From positions 29,521,773 to 29,585,772 of the forward strand of contig OW121850.1 of the NCBI GenBank assembly GCA_933228895.1: DNA of 64,000 bases. The letters run 5' to 3'. The stretch's first letter is position 1, and every line of letters starts with the position of its first letter. Positions 38,101-50,033 of the stretch are shown in pieces. Both the position numbers and the translations under genes were made by a program. The stretch comes from Platycnemis pennipes (taxonomy: Eukaryota; Arthropoda; Insecta; Odonata; Platycnemididae). The notes below the pieces were generated by a model, which was not told where the DNA came from, did not search any database, and saw only the letters and a list, made by a program, of their open reading frames with translations.

Positions 38101-38998
38101 ACAATCTAAGGAAAAACAGGAGGAATGATTTGAAAGGCCGTGAATGGTAAACTTGTCGGAAATAATGATACACATGCAGCGATCGAGATATAATGAAGAG
38201 ACAAGAAGGAAATGTGAGGGATGGCTGAACGGCTATTCACACACAGACAATACAAGATGTCTTCCCCCAAGGTGCTTCGCTAAGGTGTGAATGATGCAGG
38301 GGATAGAGATAAGGGTAAGAGTGGTGCAGGGAGATATATAAACATTAAGAGAAAAATTGAGAGCAAGTACGATGAGATAAAAAAAAGTCATCATTGTTTT
38401 GACGTGGGAAAAAACGTTTGAAAGAGAACGTGACTTCGTTTGGCACCCCTTTGCAGCCGGCTCACTCCTGAACCAAATACTCTGTGGACAATATTTCGCC
38501 TGACTCCAATTACTCTAGCTATATAGCAGGAGTGGTCTAACCATGAGTGAATTTCATTTCTCCCTCCAGTATTTTGGGTCGAAGCAGAAAGGAAGCCCAA
38601 TATAATAGCGCAGGGACTGCGGCATTTAATAAAATGGAGTATGTAGAAGTATTCCATCGGCGTCTATCCTTAAAGTTTGAATGTCAAATAGCAACCGTAA
38701 AAATGTAAAAGCGAAGGAGCCCTGGATTTAACATGAAATTAAAACATGGGTTGACTCTTAGAATATAACTAATAAAATAAAATTCTTATATCCTACAAAG
38801 TATGGCTAGTCAAAGAAAATTCAAGAGGGAACAACCAAACAGGGAGGCAAAAACCTACACAGATGAAACCAGATAATACGGGCGCTTGAATTCAATCGAA
38901 TTTAAGATACCTAACGATCGCAAAGAAAACAGTAGGATCAGAATAAATATTTTACTTAAGCGATAAGATATATTTCAATTGTCAGCTTGGATCTAGAG
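35137..38998. other. No gene recognised; GC-richer patch at 36.25-36.7 kb
   Basis: AT-rich DNA with a GC-richer patch whose frames (36476-36715 +, 36596-36901 -) overlap and are unrecognised. CGTCCGCTAGCGTCCGCTG at about 35678 is a short direct repeat. No RNA or domain signal. Confidence 0.5.
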
Positions 38999-39155
38999 CA
39001 CGGGTGGCGAACCTTTTGACGCTTGAGTGCCAAAGTTTATGAAATAACTGCATACTCGCTCGACTCGCGTGCCAACCCATCGAGTGAGATAGAGGTATCG
39101 ATCGAGCGCCCTCCCAGCTCCTTGGGCACGCGTGCCATAGGTTCGCCACCCCCAG
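38999..39155. mobile_element. 157 bp hAT-like MITE with target duplication
   Basis: The left end CACGGGTGGCGAACCTTTTG and the reverse complement of the right end CTGGGGGTGGCGAACCTATG share GGGTGGCGAACCT, close to the CAGGGGTGG-type terminus common in hAT elements. The element is flanked by TCTAGAG on both sides (38992-38998 and 39156-39162), a 7 bp match where hAT elements give 8 bp. Internal GAGTGCC and GGCACGCGTGCC extend the symmetry. It is too short to encode anything and would have been moved by a transposase elsewhere. Confidence 0.75.
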
Positions 39156-40379
39156 TCTAGAGTCTTAACAACTATTTCGAGACACAGATACCAGCCCGCA
39201 AACAATTGGATTCCCCTACGATGGTATGCACATTGCACATCCCAGTCGAAATGGAGGAAAAACCCTCGTAAATGCACTGCCTTTTGATTATTTCACTCGT
39301 AATTTTTTCCTATGAAATCCGAAAAATGTTCCATATGTACTAACATGTTCCGTTTCAGTACGGAGTCTTGATCTCAGTCCAACCATTCATATGCGATGGA
39401 ATATTCCAATCGCTAAAACCGTGTCATCAGATGCTTTTTACCGACGTTTTACTCCTAAAATCCCTTATAACTTCGAATTGGTGATCTTTCTTGGCAATTT
39501 CAAGTTTTAGTCCTCCAACTATTGTAAAACTTTCCTAATTATATCTCAATTAGCCTTATCTAATGATTCCGTCGCGTTCGAGGAAGGCCTACTCGGGACA
39601 AGTACACTTTCAAAGACTGTCGAAGAGCGAAAAAGAACTGGAACCACCTGGCTGGAGGCCAGACGGAAATAAAGATCTGCTGGTGCGGCTCCTGTGTGCA
39701 AATGAGGAAAAGCGGTTCACTTGTAACGTGGGTCACAATGCAGAGATAAAGAGCTGAGAGTCGGCGGCTCTGTATCTTTTGTTCCCGATATGCCCGCTTA
39801 ACATTTTGGCCATTGCATTCCACCCCTTCTATCTCTCTCCTCCCATCTCTCCCCCTTCCCTTTTCTTCGATAACTTCTCCCATACACCCTCATCCCCATC
39901 AAGTAACCTCCCTTTCGCCAATAACCCACACTCCCCAGAGTCGTTCCTATTCCCCTTCCCATCGATGAAAAGGAAGAGATAGACCGCGGGACATGCCCCG
40001 CGCGCTTCGCACAGGAGGAATTAAAAAGGAAAACCATCAGAGGGTGGGAGGAGACGGGAATCGACAACGTTAGAGAGAGGTGGGTTCTGCTCCGAAGTAA
40101 CGAGAGAGGTTGGGCTTTCGTGCCGAATGCGGGTTGTCGAGGTTTTCAGCTGAGTTTAGCGGGCAACCACGATGCCAGCAGCCTACAAAATAACGTCGCC
40201 TGCTGTTGCCAAACTTTCCAAGTTGAGTAATCCAGTACATGTGCTAGGAACAGTGACTACGTGAAACACTTGCCGCGTTAGCTGCATAATTGAATGGCTT
40301 TTTCACAACTAGGCCTAATTTTTTTCAAATATCGAGAAGAGGTCAAGGTTGGAACCCATGAGATATTTGGTATTAGGAG
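39156..40379. other. No gene recognised; GC-richer and polypyrimidine patch at 39.55-40.1 kb
   Basis: A moderately GC-rich patch (39550-39770) is followed by a pyrimidine-rich tract (about 39815-39960, TCTCTCCTCCCATCTCTCCC and similar). Frames on both strands (for example 107 codons at 39560-39883 -) are unrecognised and low-complexity in part. Confidence 0.5.
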
Positions 40380-40550
40380 CCTGTCAATTTTTATGGGTAG
40401 GGTGTCTTAGTTGCTCTTTAGTATGAATGGATGGAGTAGCTCTTAGTTGCATGTCGATAGTGAATGTTTCGTGATTTTCACGCCCTGCCACAGACCCTCG
40501 CGGTGGCTCGCAGGGTATTGCGTAGATGTACCTAGATGTAGGTACTCCTT
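40380..40550 (+). mobile_element. Jockey-like LINE 3' UTR/tail fragment
   Basis: CGCCCTGCCACAGACC, then GCGGTGGCTCGCAGGGTATT and GTAGATGTACCTAGATGTAG form a pattern known at the 3' end of many insect Jockey/CR1-type LINEs: 'CCTGCCACACACC...GTGGCTTGCAGGGTAT' followed by a GATGTA-type microsatellite tail. The same words occur in decayed form at about 600-640. The start at 40380 is approximate. Confidence 0.5.
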
Positions 40551-42630
40551 TTATCCTAATTGCATAGATGCGAAACTTGGGCTCAATAAAATAACGAATG
40601 AAGCACTTTTACTGCTTACCACCTGAAATATATACTCGTGTTAAAACCGGATTTCAAGCTTTAAATTATTATCAAGCACTTGATGACAATGCTAGCTAGC
40701 ACCAAACTCAGTCGTGATTAGGGAGTAAAACGCCAGAAAAGTTCTTCTTTCTTGATATAATAATCACACCACATCAATGTTTGCTTGATATTGTGTACTA
40801 GACCAAATAAAAATACTTACCAGGGGTCTTGGATTTAGGGTACTTCAGGGGTAAAAACAGGGTGCATTGGATGATAAGTGAATAAATTTGGATTCAGTAC
40901 TCCGGTAATGAGTTGAAATGAAAGGGGTACACCAAGTGCTTAGATAATGCTGAGAGAACGAATGAGATTCATTAAAGGCACAATGCGGTAGAAGTGTGGA
41001 TGGTGTAAAAGGACGAAAGGAGCAGACAGAGAACCAAGCAGGTGCTTTTAGGACAGAGATTCTTAAAAGTAGGAATATCCGTAGTCCCAAAAACAAGTAT
41101 ATATGAAGGGATACAAAAAAAGGAGTAAGTGATGTGTCAGAAGGGCAAAATAGAAGAAACCAGTAAATTATAACCAGCTTTCATGTCTATCGTCTATAAT
41201 TAAGATTTGTATGACTAAGCTTAACACAAAAGGGGAACTTCGTGATGGAAATTTGTGTGTGATCACCTTGATTTGGCCTGTAATTAACAAATTAGCTGTG
41301 TTAGATTTCATTGCAAATTATATTTTGCATTGGTGGGAATATTTTCGCAAAAAGACAGACGCGAAATACAAATGGATGCCGGAAGGACTTCATCGAGGGA
41401 TCTCGCTTATCAAGTTTGCTGTCATTACCAGCCAGCGCTGATCAAAGGAGGAATGAAGCCGAAAATATTCATCGGAGGGAGGTAAATCCGAAATTCTGTA
41501 AAAGAAATGTAAGTTGTAATTTTCACACACTTTTGCACATACTTTTCTACATTTTATGTAGATAAACTTGTACATACTTTTCTGTTTGAAAGTAAGTTCA
41601 GCGTGGTTAATAATTAAACGCATGTGCACTGTGAATGTGTAGGTTTTATTTTAAGTACACACGTTAATTCACAGCTGTCTCGACGTTCAGGAGGTGTATC
41701 AAATCTACTTTAACACCAACCGTGGATATTACGAAAGTTCTCGATCGTCAAAGTTAGTTTAGGATTTATTACTGAAGGCCTTAATCCTATTCTTAAGCGA
41801 CAGTCACGGTGATAAGGAACCGTTGAAATGGGTTTTATCATAAATTAATAGTACGCTCAGGAAAGACCAGCGAGATATATGGCAGGTCGTATATCAACTG
41901 TGCTAGTGTCACGAGCTTATTAGAAGAGCTAAGATATTGATGTATGAGAAATAATCCAGTATAATAAACTAGTACAATATGCAGGTTAAATTAAGACAAT
42001 ACTTTAACGATTTTGAAGCAGATCCGGTAAAATGAGAAAAAAATTGAAAACTCCTACGAATGTTCAAATCGATAGAGTAAAAATGATAACAAATAATCAC
42101 TGCCGTTTGGATACGTGTTGAATGCATTTCCTCCACAAAAAAATAAGATATAATAAGCGCCATATAATCAAATAGATTGGCGTGATGCAACTTTCAGGGT
42201 GTCATTAACAAATTTTTACACTTACTCAATGCAGCCATACACACCAAATAAAACAAAATATATTAAACACACTTAATCGATATCTAGTAATAATATTACT
42301 ACGTATTTTCGATTGATTTGGTAACAAGAGCCTAATACATGCAATTACCAGTATTTTAGTGAGTATCATCATATCTTTTACTTGTATGTCCTTAGCTAGG
42401 GCTATGGCTCATCCCTGGCCTTAAGTCCTCTATATGCCTATGCCTATATCTTTCCATGTCGTTGAGATGTAGGCTGACACTTTACAGTAATCAAAAAAAG
42501 GACTACCTATCTTTAAAGATAATCCTTTGCCCAGAACTGAAGATGATCCAAAGCTTTCCCTTGCCAAGGAGAAGAAGCCTGCAGGTGTCACTTCCCACAA
42601 ATGGCAGCTACTGTACAGCGCTGACTGCTA
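40551..42630. other. No gene recognised
   Basis: AT-rich DNA. ACATACTTTTCT recurs at about 41536 and 41571, a small duplication. No coding, RNA or structured element is recognisable. Confidence 0.55.
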
Positions 42631-43152
42631 AATGGGATCGTTTACCATATTTTTATTGCCGTATATGATAGAGTTTGTAAAATAAAAAGACTCGTATTTT
42701 TCCGTTTTTTGATCCGTCAATTATTTCTCGAGTTATGAGCGGCTAAAAACTGATGTTTTTAACCCTTTCGGAAAAGTGGGTGTGGTGCAACCTCTGACAT
42801 ATATCGACTTCGTCCAATCACAACTGAGCCCGCGAAGCTACATCGCCTTATCGCAAAGGGGGGGGGGGGACACAGCTGTCTCTTCCAATGGGAGCGATTG
42901 CGACAGAATCTGTGCGAGCAGATCTTCCGAGAATCCCCCTTCACTCCCTTCCCTTCCCATAAGAGCAGTCAAGGACGGGAGGAAAATGACGTCATGGTGT
43001 TATCACAGCAGCTTTTTCGGTGGGCGTTACGTTTTGCTTATTTAAATCTTTGATTTATGAGTGAATGGTTGTGGTTAGAAGATTATTTTTTTCACTAAAA
43101 TTCTTTTTTCTGATCCATCTAACGATTTCGCTTCCGAGTAAACGCCCCCATT
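42631..43152. mobile_element. ~520 bp TIR element, copy A
   Basis: Begins AATGGGATCGTTTACCATAT and ends AGTAAACGCCCCCATT. The end read in reverse complement (AATGGGGGCGTTTAC) matches the start over 15 bases. Copy B at 43967-44507 is the same element in the same orientation, at roughly 90% identity by eye. The interior includes a 12-G run (42858-42869), GAAAATGACGTCATGG and TTTTCGGTGGGCGTTAC. No coding capacity is conserved between the copies, which supports a non-autonomous element. No target duplication is evident (flanks ACTGCTA and GCTGAGC). Confidence 0.75.
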
Positions 43153-43966
43153 GCTGAGCAATCTGCAGCACTGTGCGTCCCGGCTGACTCGGTAAAAACG
43201 TGCCCTCAAGAAGAGAGGGAGAGTGCGGGAATAGAAAAAGAGGGAGTGAGAGAGAGGCAGAGAATAGCGGGAGAACGGGAAGCCCGGAGAACTGGAGGGT
43301 GTGGGGGCGAGGCTCCTCAATCCATTCGACACGAAGTACTTTGGCCTGGAATTCGGTCGTGGGGTTGGAGGTTGCGGCTTCTTCGCTCGGTCGGTCCGGC
43401 TTCGGCCGTTGAAGGGGCGGGAGGCCCCTGAGACCAACACGTGCAAGGGAGGAAGGGCGACGATGGGACGAAGACGGCTCATTGAATTGGTAACAACCCT
43501 ACCCCGCCCCAACCCCCTCCCCCAGGGGAGCCCCTCGCCACCCCGCCAGCCACCGCTCCGCCGAAAAACTCCAACTCACTCGCTCCTCACGCCCACCGCA
43601 ATTCAACCTCCCTCTCGGGACGCCCTTGCCCAGCCCTCTTTACGCAGCGTTCCTCCACCCTTAATGATTTTCGCAATACCCTCACGGGCTCTTACACCTC
43701 CTCATAAAGTTCCCAAATCTCCTGCGTCCAAAGAGTGAATATGAAGATTACACCTCACATTGTTGGGTCGCGGTCAGCGGCAAGTTCTTCATTGAAATTA
43801 AAATCGAATTCATAAAGGGTAGTCACTAGCACAAAGCGGGAGAGATGAGCTTAGTTCTTGAGTCTTCCTAGGCTGTGCTTCCTTCCTCCAGCGACCGGCG
43901 AACGACACTGTCAGGATAGACGGGCATTGAGATGTAACTCCATTACAATCGGCCGGATTTAGACGT
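43153..43966. other. GC-rich CpG-containing block between two related TIR elements
   Basis: A purine-rich stretch (GAGAGAGGCAGAG...) grades into strongly GC-rich sequence (43300-43640) with CTTCGGCCGTTGAAGGGGCG and GGGGCGGGAGG, a GC-box-like word. A 145-codon + frame (43301-43738) and a 145-codon - frame (43075-43512) overlap. The + frame is proline/arginine-rich and resembles no family I know; the - frame runs into copy A. The block may be a promoter-type CpG island or internal DNA of a composite element. Confidence 0.4.
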
Positions 43967-44507
43967 AATGGGGTCGTTTACCATATTTTTATTGCCGAAT
44001 ATGATAGAGTTTGTAAAATAAAAATACCCGTATTTTTCCGTTTTTTGATCCGACAATTATTTCCCGAGTTATAAGCGGCGAAAAACTGATGTTTTTAACC
44101 CTTTCGGAAAAGTGGGCGTGGTGCAACCTCTGACGTATATCGACTTCGTCGAATCAGAACTGAGCCCGCGAAGCTACTTTGCCTTATCGCAATGGGGGGG
44201 GGGGGGACACAGCTGACTTGGCCAATGGGAATGATTGCGACAGCATCTGTGCGAGCAGACCTTCCGAGAATCCCCCTCCACTCCCTTCCTCTCCCCTGAA
44301 AGCAGTCAAGGACGTGAGGAAAATAACGTCAATGTCATCACAGTAGCATTTTCGGTGGGCGTCACCATTTGCTTATTTTAATTTTTGATTTATGAGTGAA
44401 TGGTTGTAGTTAGAAGATTAATTTTTTCACTACAATTCTTTTTTCGTTTCCATCTAACGATTTCGTGTACAAAATTGCAATTTCGGTTCCGAGTGAACGC
44501 CCCCATT
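43967..44507. mobile_element. ~540 bp TIR element, copy B
   Basis: Begins AATGGGGTCGTTTACCATAT and ends GAGTGAACGCCCCCATT; the reverse complement of the end (AATGGGGGCGTTCAC) matches the start at 13 of 15 bases. It aligns with copy A along its whole length. It carries a 13-G run (44194-44206) where copy A has 12, and about 20 extra bases near its 3' end (TGTACAAAATTGCAATTTCG at about 44466). The start is closer to a perfect TIR than that of copy A. Confidence 0.75.
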
Positions 44508-45974
44508 AAAGTTAGGAGGGCTACTGCGTGAATCACGAGGCCTTTCTACGCACAACTATCAAATCTATTTCAAGTTGACAAACGTGGAGACCAAACAACA
44601 GATACAACGATGCCGACATACGCACGTAGAAAAAAATTAATTTCCCACTACCCACTTCAACGCCTCCTATGGTTGAGATACATACATGGCATTTTTCTCC
44701 TCAGACCGCACGACATTTATTGCCTCAAAACCTTCATGCACCATTTTACTTTCTTTTATTACTATTTACCATTTATCTGTCAGTCTTTCAACTTCTATTG
44801 TAGCAACGTATCGTCTGAAATCATGGGCTGGCATAGTACGGCTAGCGAGCCATACTTGGCTCGAAAGTAAAATTGAAAATGGAAATAAAAGTATCGTAGT
44901 TTCATTTAAATAGTATATATTGGACTTTTTAAATGGCAGAAACATTTTTTCAATGAGTAATTCCTGCTTGAAATTGCGTGCTAAATAAAAAACACTATTT
45001 ACAAACCAGACATTAATAAATGTTTTTCAGGAAATACGACCTCACTGCTCACACAAAACCAATGAGAGTAATTTTTTATTTATAGTTTTTATAATAATAG
45101 AGATATCATTGATATTACGTACATTTTCATTGCTTTTACAAATATATTATGAATCTCGAAAAAAATGTAATTCATTGTAAGGGACAGATTTGGCTCTTCC
45201 GTCTCAAACGTTCGCCGATCCCTGTTTTAACCCACAAGAGAGCACGACTTCCTCGCGCAATTTGGAATTCGAGCCTATGATCTTGGATTACCATGCTGGT
45301 GCAAGACCAATAGCATACCGCGGCCGGCTCAGAAAGACTACAGGTCATAAGAGTACATGCAGGACAAATAAATTAACTGAACTATGTTCACCCAATTTAT
45401 ACTGCAAGAAGTAGAGGTAAATGAATGTAGAAATATTTTAATACTGATATCATCAACACGATTTAGGCTAAAAATAAACAATCCCAGCTTGAAATCATGC
45501 GAAACCTTATTAAAAGTACTTTCTACTTGCATACATATCAGGATAGTCATAATTTATTCATATTAATCAAGAGGCTGCAGTGAGATTGGAAGAGAATTTT
45601 TTTGAGGTCTCCTAATACCGTAGGGGGGCATCAATTAATTTTTCGAACCAACAAAGGAGACGGGCCGCTTCCTTTCCACTTCACTTCAATTCCCGTTAAC
45701 TTCTCCTCCATGAGCACCGATCACCCCACCCCTATTTCGAAGTTAGTCTCCGGGTCATGCGGTCAACAGCAAATAGTTTCGCAGGCAGCTTAATTTCGTG
45801 CACGCATGGATAGTAACTGCGGAAGAAAATGCAAGGGTGATCGCATTACATTGGAGTTGTAATAGAAGAATAGTGTTAGTCAAACGGATAAACCCGTTAA
45901 CTAACGAAGAGGCACTTCTTAAAGTGGCAAAAGCGGGAAATCTTATTAAAAAATACTATAAGAGACCGCATCTG
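44508..45974. other. No gene recognised
   Basis: AT-rich DNA. Overlapping + frames at 44610-44913 and 45602-45793 and 45798-46052 are unrecognised; the last runs into the SINE copy. Confidence 0.5.
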
Positions 45975-46215
45975 AGGGAGATCGGGTTGTTTTTGGATGT
46001 TATTGTTTCCAATCCCGAGGACCTGAGTTCGAATAATGAAAAAGGCAAATAGCTATTTCATGCCGGTGCCTAACTGAGTGCCGTTTAGGGAGTACTTCAA
46101 GTTCAGTGCTCTGTCCGTCGGATGGGACGTTATACTGTTGACCCCATGGCGTCTAATGCGAACAGTAGACTAGTGCCAGCACTGGCTTTCTCTCCACCTT
46201 TCCTACACTTTCTAA
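45975..46215 (+). mobile_element. SINE, sense copy of the 61 kb family
   Basis: The head is decayed (AATCCCGAGGACCTGAGTTCG at about 46011, a weak B box). The body is diagnostic: TTCAGTGCTCTGTCCGTCGG, ATGGGACGTTATACTGTTGA and TTTCTCTCCACC match the reverse complement of 61080-61000 (TTCAGTACTCCGTCCGTCGG, ATGGGACGTTAAGCCGTGGT, TTTCTCTCCACC). It is one of three copies of the family here. Confidence 0.65.
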
Positions 46216-46934
46216 GATTCTTATCACTTTCCAAAAAGTCAACTATCCTTAATTGAGTAAATTGTTTCAGTTGTCGTTCGCCTCCCAAAATATAAACATC
46301 AATGCCTTGCCGAGGTTATACGAATCGAGTGTAGAAGTGCCCTTCAATATCTTAAAGAGTGATGTTAACGGTGAAGATGTACAGAGAACTGAGTGACTTC
46401 ACGCTGCTGGTAGCTGTGATCCATGGGTTTTATTAAGGTTTTTTTCGAGAAACGAAACGGTCTAGGTCACACCACATTACAACTTTAGCTTCTCTTCAAA
46501 TATATCGGTTCGCTAAGGCAGAACACGACTGAATAAAGTCGTATCGAAAACCCTCGCGACTGCCGGTCTTGCGATATAAGAGGACATGAGTGAACGAGAC
46601 CACCAGTTCCGCCTGTCCCTCGGCAACCTAATCACGCCCGTTAATGACCCATGTCGTGTCGTTCTGTCTCGTGGAGAGAAGGAATTTCTTTGCCGAACCG
46701 GCGCGCAGACGAGTCCTACTTCGGTTCCGTGTATTCTGTTCCCAAAAATAGCAAGTGAGCAACTGAAAATAGACTCAATTGTCTGAAAATATATCGTGAA
46801 AATCAGATAAAATGCATCTGTATACATGGCTAGAAATAAAAAAGCTAGCATGACTTTATGATAGGAAAATTTAATGGAAGCCCGACACTAAATATCAACT
46901 ATACATTTGGAACCCATAAGTATCTTATTCACTC

Positions 46935-47160
46935 ATCATTATCACTAGTTAGCAATCCACAGTTCAGTACGACACAGCTTGCTACTCGATTCTTCTAACC
47001 ACCAACATCTTCATCATGGCATAATTCTCACTTATTCATCTTTGATTCCCCTCCATATCTCATTTGAGACCTTCCACCGCCATTCTTCCTATTCAATCCA
47101 TTTACCCCTGAAATTTTTTTTCATCAGGCTATCATATCTGAAGGCATGACCAAGAGTATG
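46935..47160 (-). mobile_element. LINE 3' end fragment, divergent member
   Basis: The minus strand reads GTTAGAAGAATCGAGTAGCA, AGCTGTGTCGTACTGAACTG, TGGATTGCTAACTAGTGATA, ATGATGA. This parallels the other LINE tails (GATAGAAGAATTCAGTGGAG, AGCTGCGTCA..., GGTGATG) but with CGTACTGAACTGTGGATTGC in place of CAAACCAATC, so it is a different subfamily. The pyrimidine-rich sequence up to about 47160 is probably its upstream region, reading frame lost. Confidence 0.5.
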
Positions 47161-48884
47161 GGATGACAAAAGACAATAATAGACATTAAATACAATGGAG
47201 GAATTTTAGCCGAAGGATTAGAATACGAACGAAGAAGTACTGATTGAGGAAAAGAAGTTCGTTAATTGAATAAATAAACCTATCCTAAGGCAACATAAGT
47301 AGTAGAATAGAATTGGATGAGGAATTTTGGATACCATAATGGCATGCAGAATGTAAGGATATTTCAATGGGTATTTTAAGAAGTAAATATAAATTTTTTT
47401 GGATAAATATAAAAAGGCTTACATGGGTGGAAAATAATGGACGACAATAAACCACATGTACTGATGGAGCTTTAATAAATATTAAAGTAAATTGAATAAT
47501 TGTGAGCATTATCGATTAAGATCGGCCAGTCCAGTTTTCCATCTCCACTGATACTTACAATTAGTGCACGTCGAAAGAGTTCCATACGTTTACCTAAACT
47601 TAAGCTAATAAATGTTGAATGCTTACAATTGCAAAAGAACATGATGACAAGTTTTAAACTGCTTGGATCTTTCTATACATTTATTTTTTCGCTGTAGAAT
47701 TACATATTTTTCCCCCGAATACATCTAATTTCCTACGTCAAATCAAGTGTTATGTTAATGAGCACTAGAGTAATAGAGAAGAGTTTTTTTGTAGCCAAAC
47801 TTTTGCAACTAATACAGAAAATGGCTTCGGTCCCATCGAGATAAGCGCTTCATCCTGCCAGCTGAAAACTCTAAATTCATCAGTTTTGTCAAGATCTGAA
47901 TTAATCACGTAGGCAATAAGTCACTTTCTGATTGATAAATTCATAATCCTGTCGTAGAAATTTCACCTCAGAATGCTGAAAATTTGAATTCAAGACGCTG
48001 AAGAGCCACGAGCTCCAAAATTGAAACCAAGGGACCACAACTGCATGGGAACGGTAAATCACCCTTGCACGTTATATCCGAGCAGCATAGTAAATGTTCA
48101 CTGGTCTCTCTCTCTCTTTGCCTCAGGCAAACGAGGACCAGTCAGTGAAGCGAGTATTCTTCCTTTAAGTGGATCAATCGCCAACTTATTACACCCCAAT
48201 TCCATTTTCCCTCGGTGATTTTTTTACCATATCAGAATGTATTATTTCCTCGCTTCCACGAAGATAAGGCGATGCGTGGGGTAAAATTCCGACGTCCATA
48301 TTTCTACTGCGATGAAGGCACCAATCAATCTCCCGAATTCTACGGGGCCAGTCGATAAACCATCCATCTTCCATCTTCATTCCCCCTCCCCTCCCTCCAT
48401 CTCATCCCGTCCCCCCTCCCCCTATCCATTGCCCTCGCTCGGCTCTTACGTAATAAACTCATCCACTTAAATTATGGCTATTAAGGTCTCAAGCTCGGGA
48501 GATGCCTCCACATTCCCACATTGGTTCAAACAATTTGTCATCTTCATCTCTTCAAATCTGTCTTCCTGTATGCTGGTATGTGACGCTGAGTACTGCATTT
48601 GATATAGACGTGAAAGACTTTTAAACTCCTCGTGGTGACGGAGATGGTAATTGTATTACTCTTTTCGAGAGAATAATTTTCAAAATTTTTAATTAAAACG
48701 AAAGATGGAAGACATTGAAAACAGTAGTTTAACGCATTTAAGTGAACCAATTCAGTATGTTTGCCATGCAAATGCTCATAATGACCATTACATATATATT
48801 TGTGTATTTCATGAATTTCAAAGTGAAAGATATTGAAATTTAGGAATGAAATAATGATATTTTAGCTCCATCTTACCGTGGCTG
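47161..48884. other. No gene recognised
   Basis: AT-rich DNA with a CT-rich stretch at about 48380-48430. Small frames at 48021-48218 (+) and 48189-48380 (-) overlap and are unrecognised. Confidence 0.5.
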
Positions 48885-49150
48885 GTAACTGACAACTGAG
48901 GTAATTTGTGCCACTTAACGGAAGTGAACGGAATGGTGAGGGATCCGGCGTTAGTAATACTTGACCCTTAAAAAATGATCCAAGGGGTTAACATTTTTCC
49001 CTCCCATTCGACACTCAGGAGTACTGAACATAATTTGCCCTCCACACAGCACTCAGCACAGGGCCTGGTTTTCCACTGTAAATCCTCTGTTAGTGCCGGA
49101 ATTTTTCAACCGGGTCTTCGGGACGAGTACCCAGAGGCAAATCCAAAACA
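48885..49150 (-). mobile_element. SINE, old antisense copy of the 61 kb family
   Basis: In the + direction it shows GACAACTGAGGTAATTTGTG, GGATCCGGCGTTAGTAAT, TCCCATTCGACACTCAGGAG, TACTGAACATAATTTGCCCT and GTGCCGGAATTTTTCAACCG in the same order as the intact copy at 60922-61222 (GACAGCTGAGGCCATTTGCG, CCGGCGTCGGCATTAAC, TCCCATCCGACGGACGGAGT, ACTGAACCTTAAATGACCTC, CTGCCGGGAATCGAACCCG). It is clearly homologous but much more mutated, including its tRNA-like head. Confidence 0.6.
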
Positions 49151-50033
49151 TCAACCTCGACACCTGCATTTCAACCAATTTTGTCACCCGTGATCATATA
49201 TTGAAGCCAATAACAGGAGTAGACGTGTCATTTACTTAAACTTTAGAAGAGTAGAGAAAATATATAACGGCAAGGCGAGTGGTAAAATCGATATTTAGTG
49301 GGGAGGATAAATGATAGCCCGAATACTCTCTCATAATATCGGCGATTGGAAACGGGGAGTAAATGACGAAAGTTCAAACAGGTGGGAGACCGACTCGACT
49401 AAATATGACAGAATTTCAACAATATACTCAGAACCTTTTCCCAAAGACAGCAATACGACTCAGAGGCCACTCGGAAAGGATTCACATGGTGAAACCGTAT
49501 TTGCCTAAGATTCAACGCATTCCAGCACTGTCAAAAGTTGGAAACATAGTTGTTTAATTTTAGCTCTAATTTCACTTTCGTGCCGCAGGCTAAATTGTTC
49601 GATGGCACCTAAATATCTAACGCGCAGGAGGGGTACTGCAATTCCGGTCTTTTTATCCTCCGGTATTAGCACCAAAAGACGGCTGGGATATCCAGAATAG
49701 GGTATTTGGATACTGATGGGAGGTTCCAAGTTCAAATACGAGAGAGACTTTTTTGGACCCCTTGGGCTAAACGCTAGCTGCGGGATTTTTGGACGCAAAA
49801 TCTTTCTGTGGAACCAAAGACGAAGTAGAGACTTGGAATAGCCCCTCTAACTTTATGAGTGAATTTTACACGTCGTAGTACCCGGTACTGAAAAACTATA
49901 CGTTGGCCAAACCAGGTCGTGCTTGAGATTATAAAAAACAGAGCGTTCGTTTGATAGCACTTTTTAATTGTTCGTGAAAAAATTCATCAAAAAATGCCCA
50001 CCCGCCCGCCAGAAAGAGACCTATTTTGGCTAT
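49151..50033. other. No gene recognised
   Basis: AT-rich DNA with an unrecognised 97-codon minus frame at 49505-49798. No repeat or RNA signal. Confidence 0.5.

Noticed and set aside
43301..43738. 145-codon proline/arginine-rich frame as a gene
   Set aside because: GC-rich DNA has few stops, so long frames are expected. The opposite strand has an equally long frame.
42631..44507. LTR retrotransposon with copies A and B as LTRs
   Set aside because: Each copy has inverted AATGGGG termini and no TG...CA ends; no primer-binding site, polypurine tract or gag/pol was seen between them.
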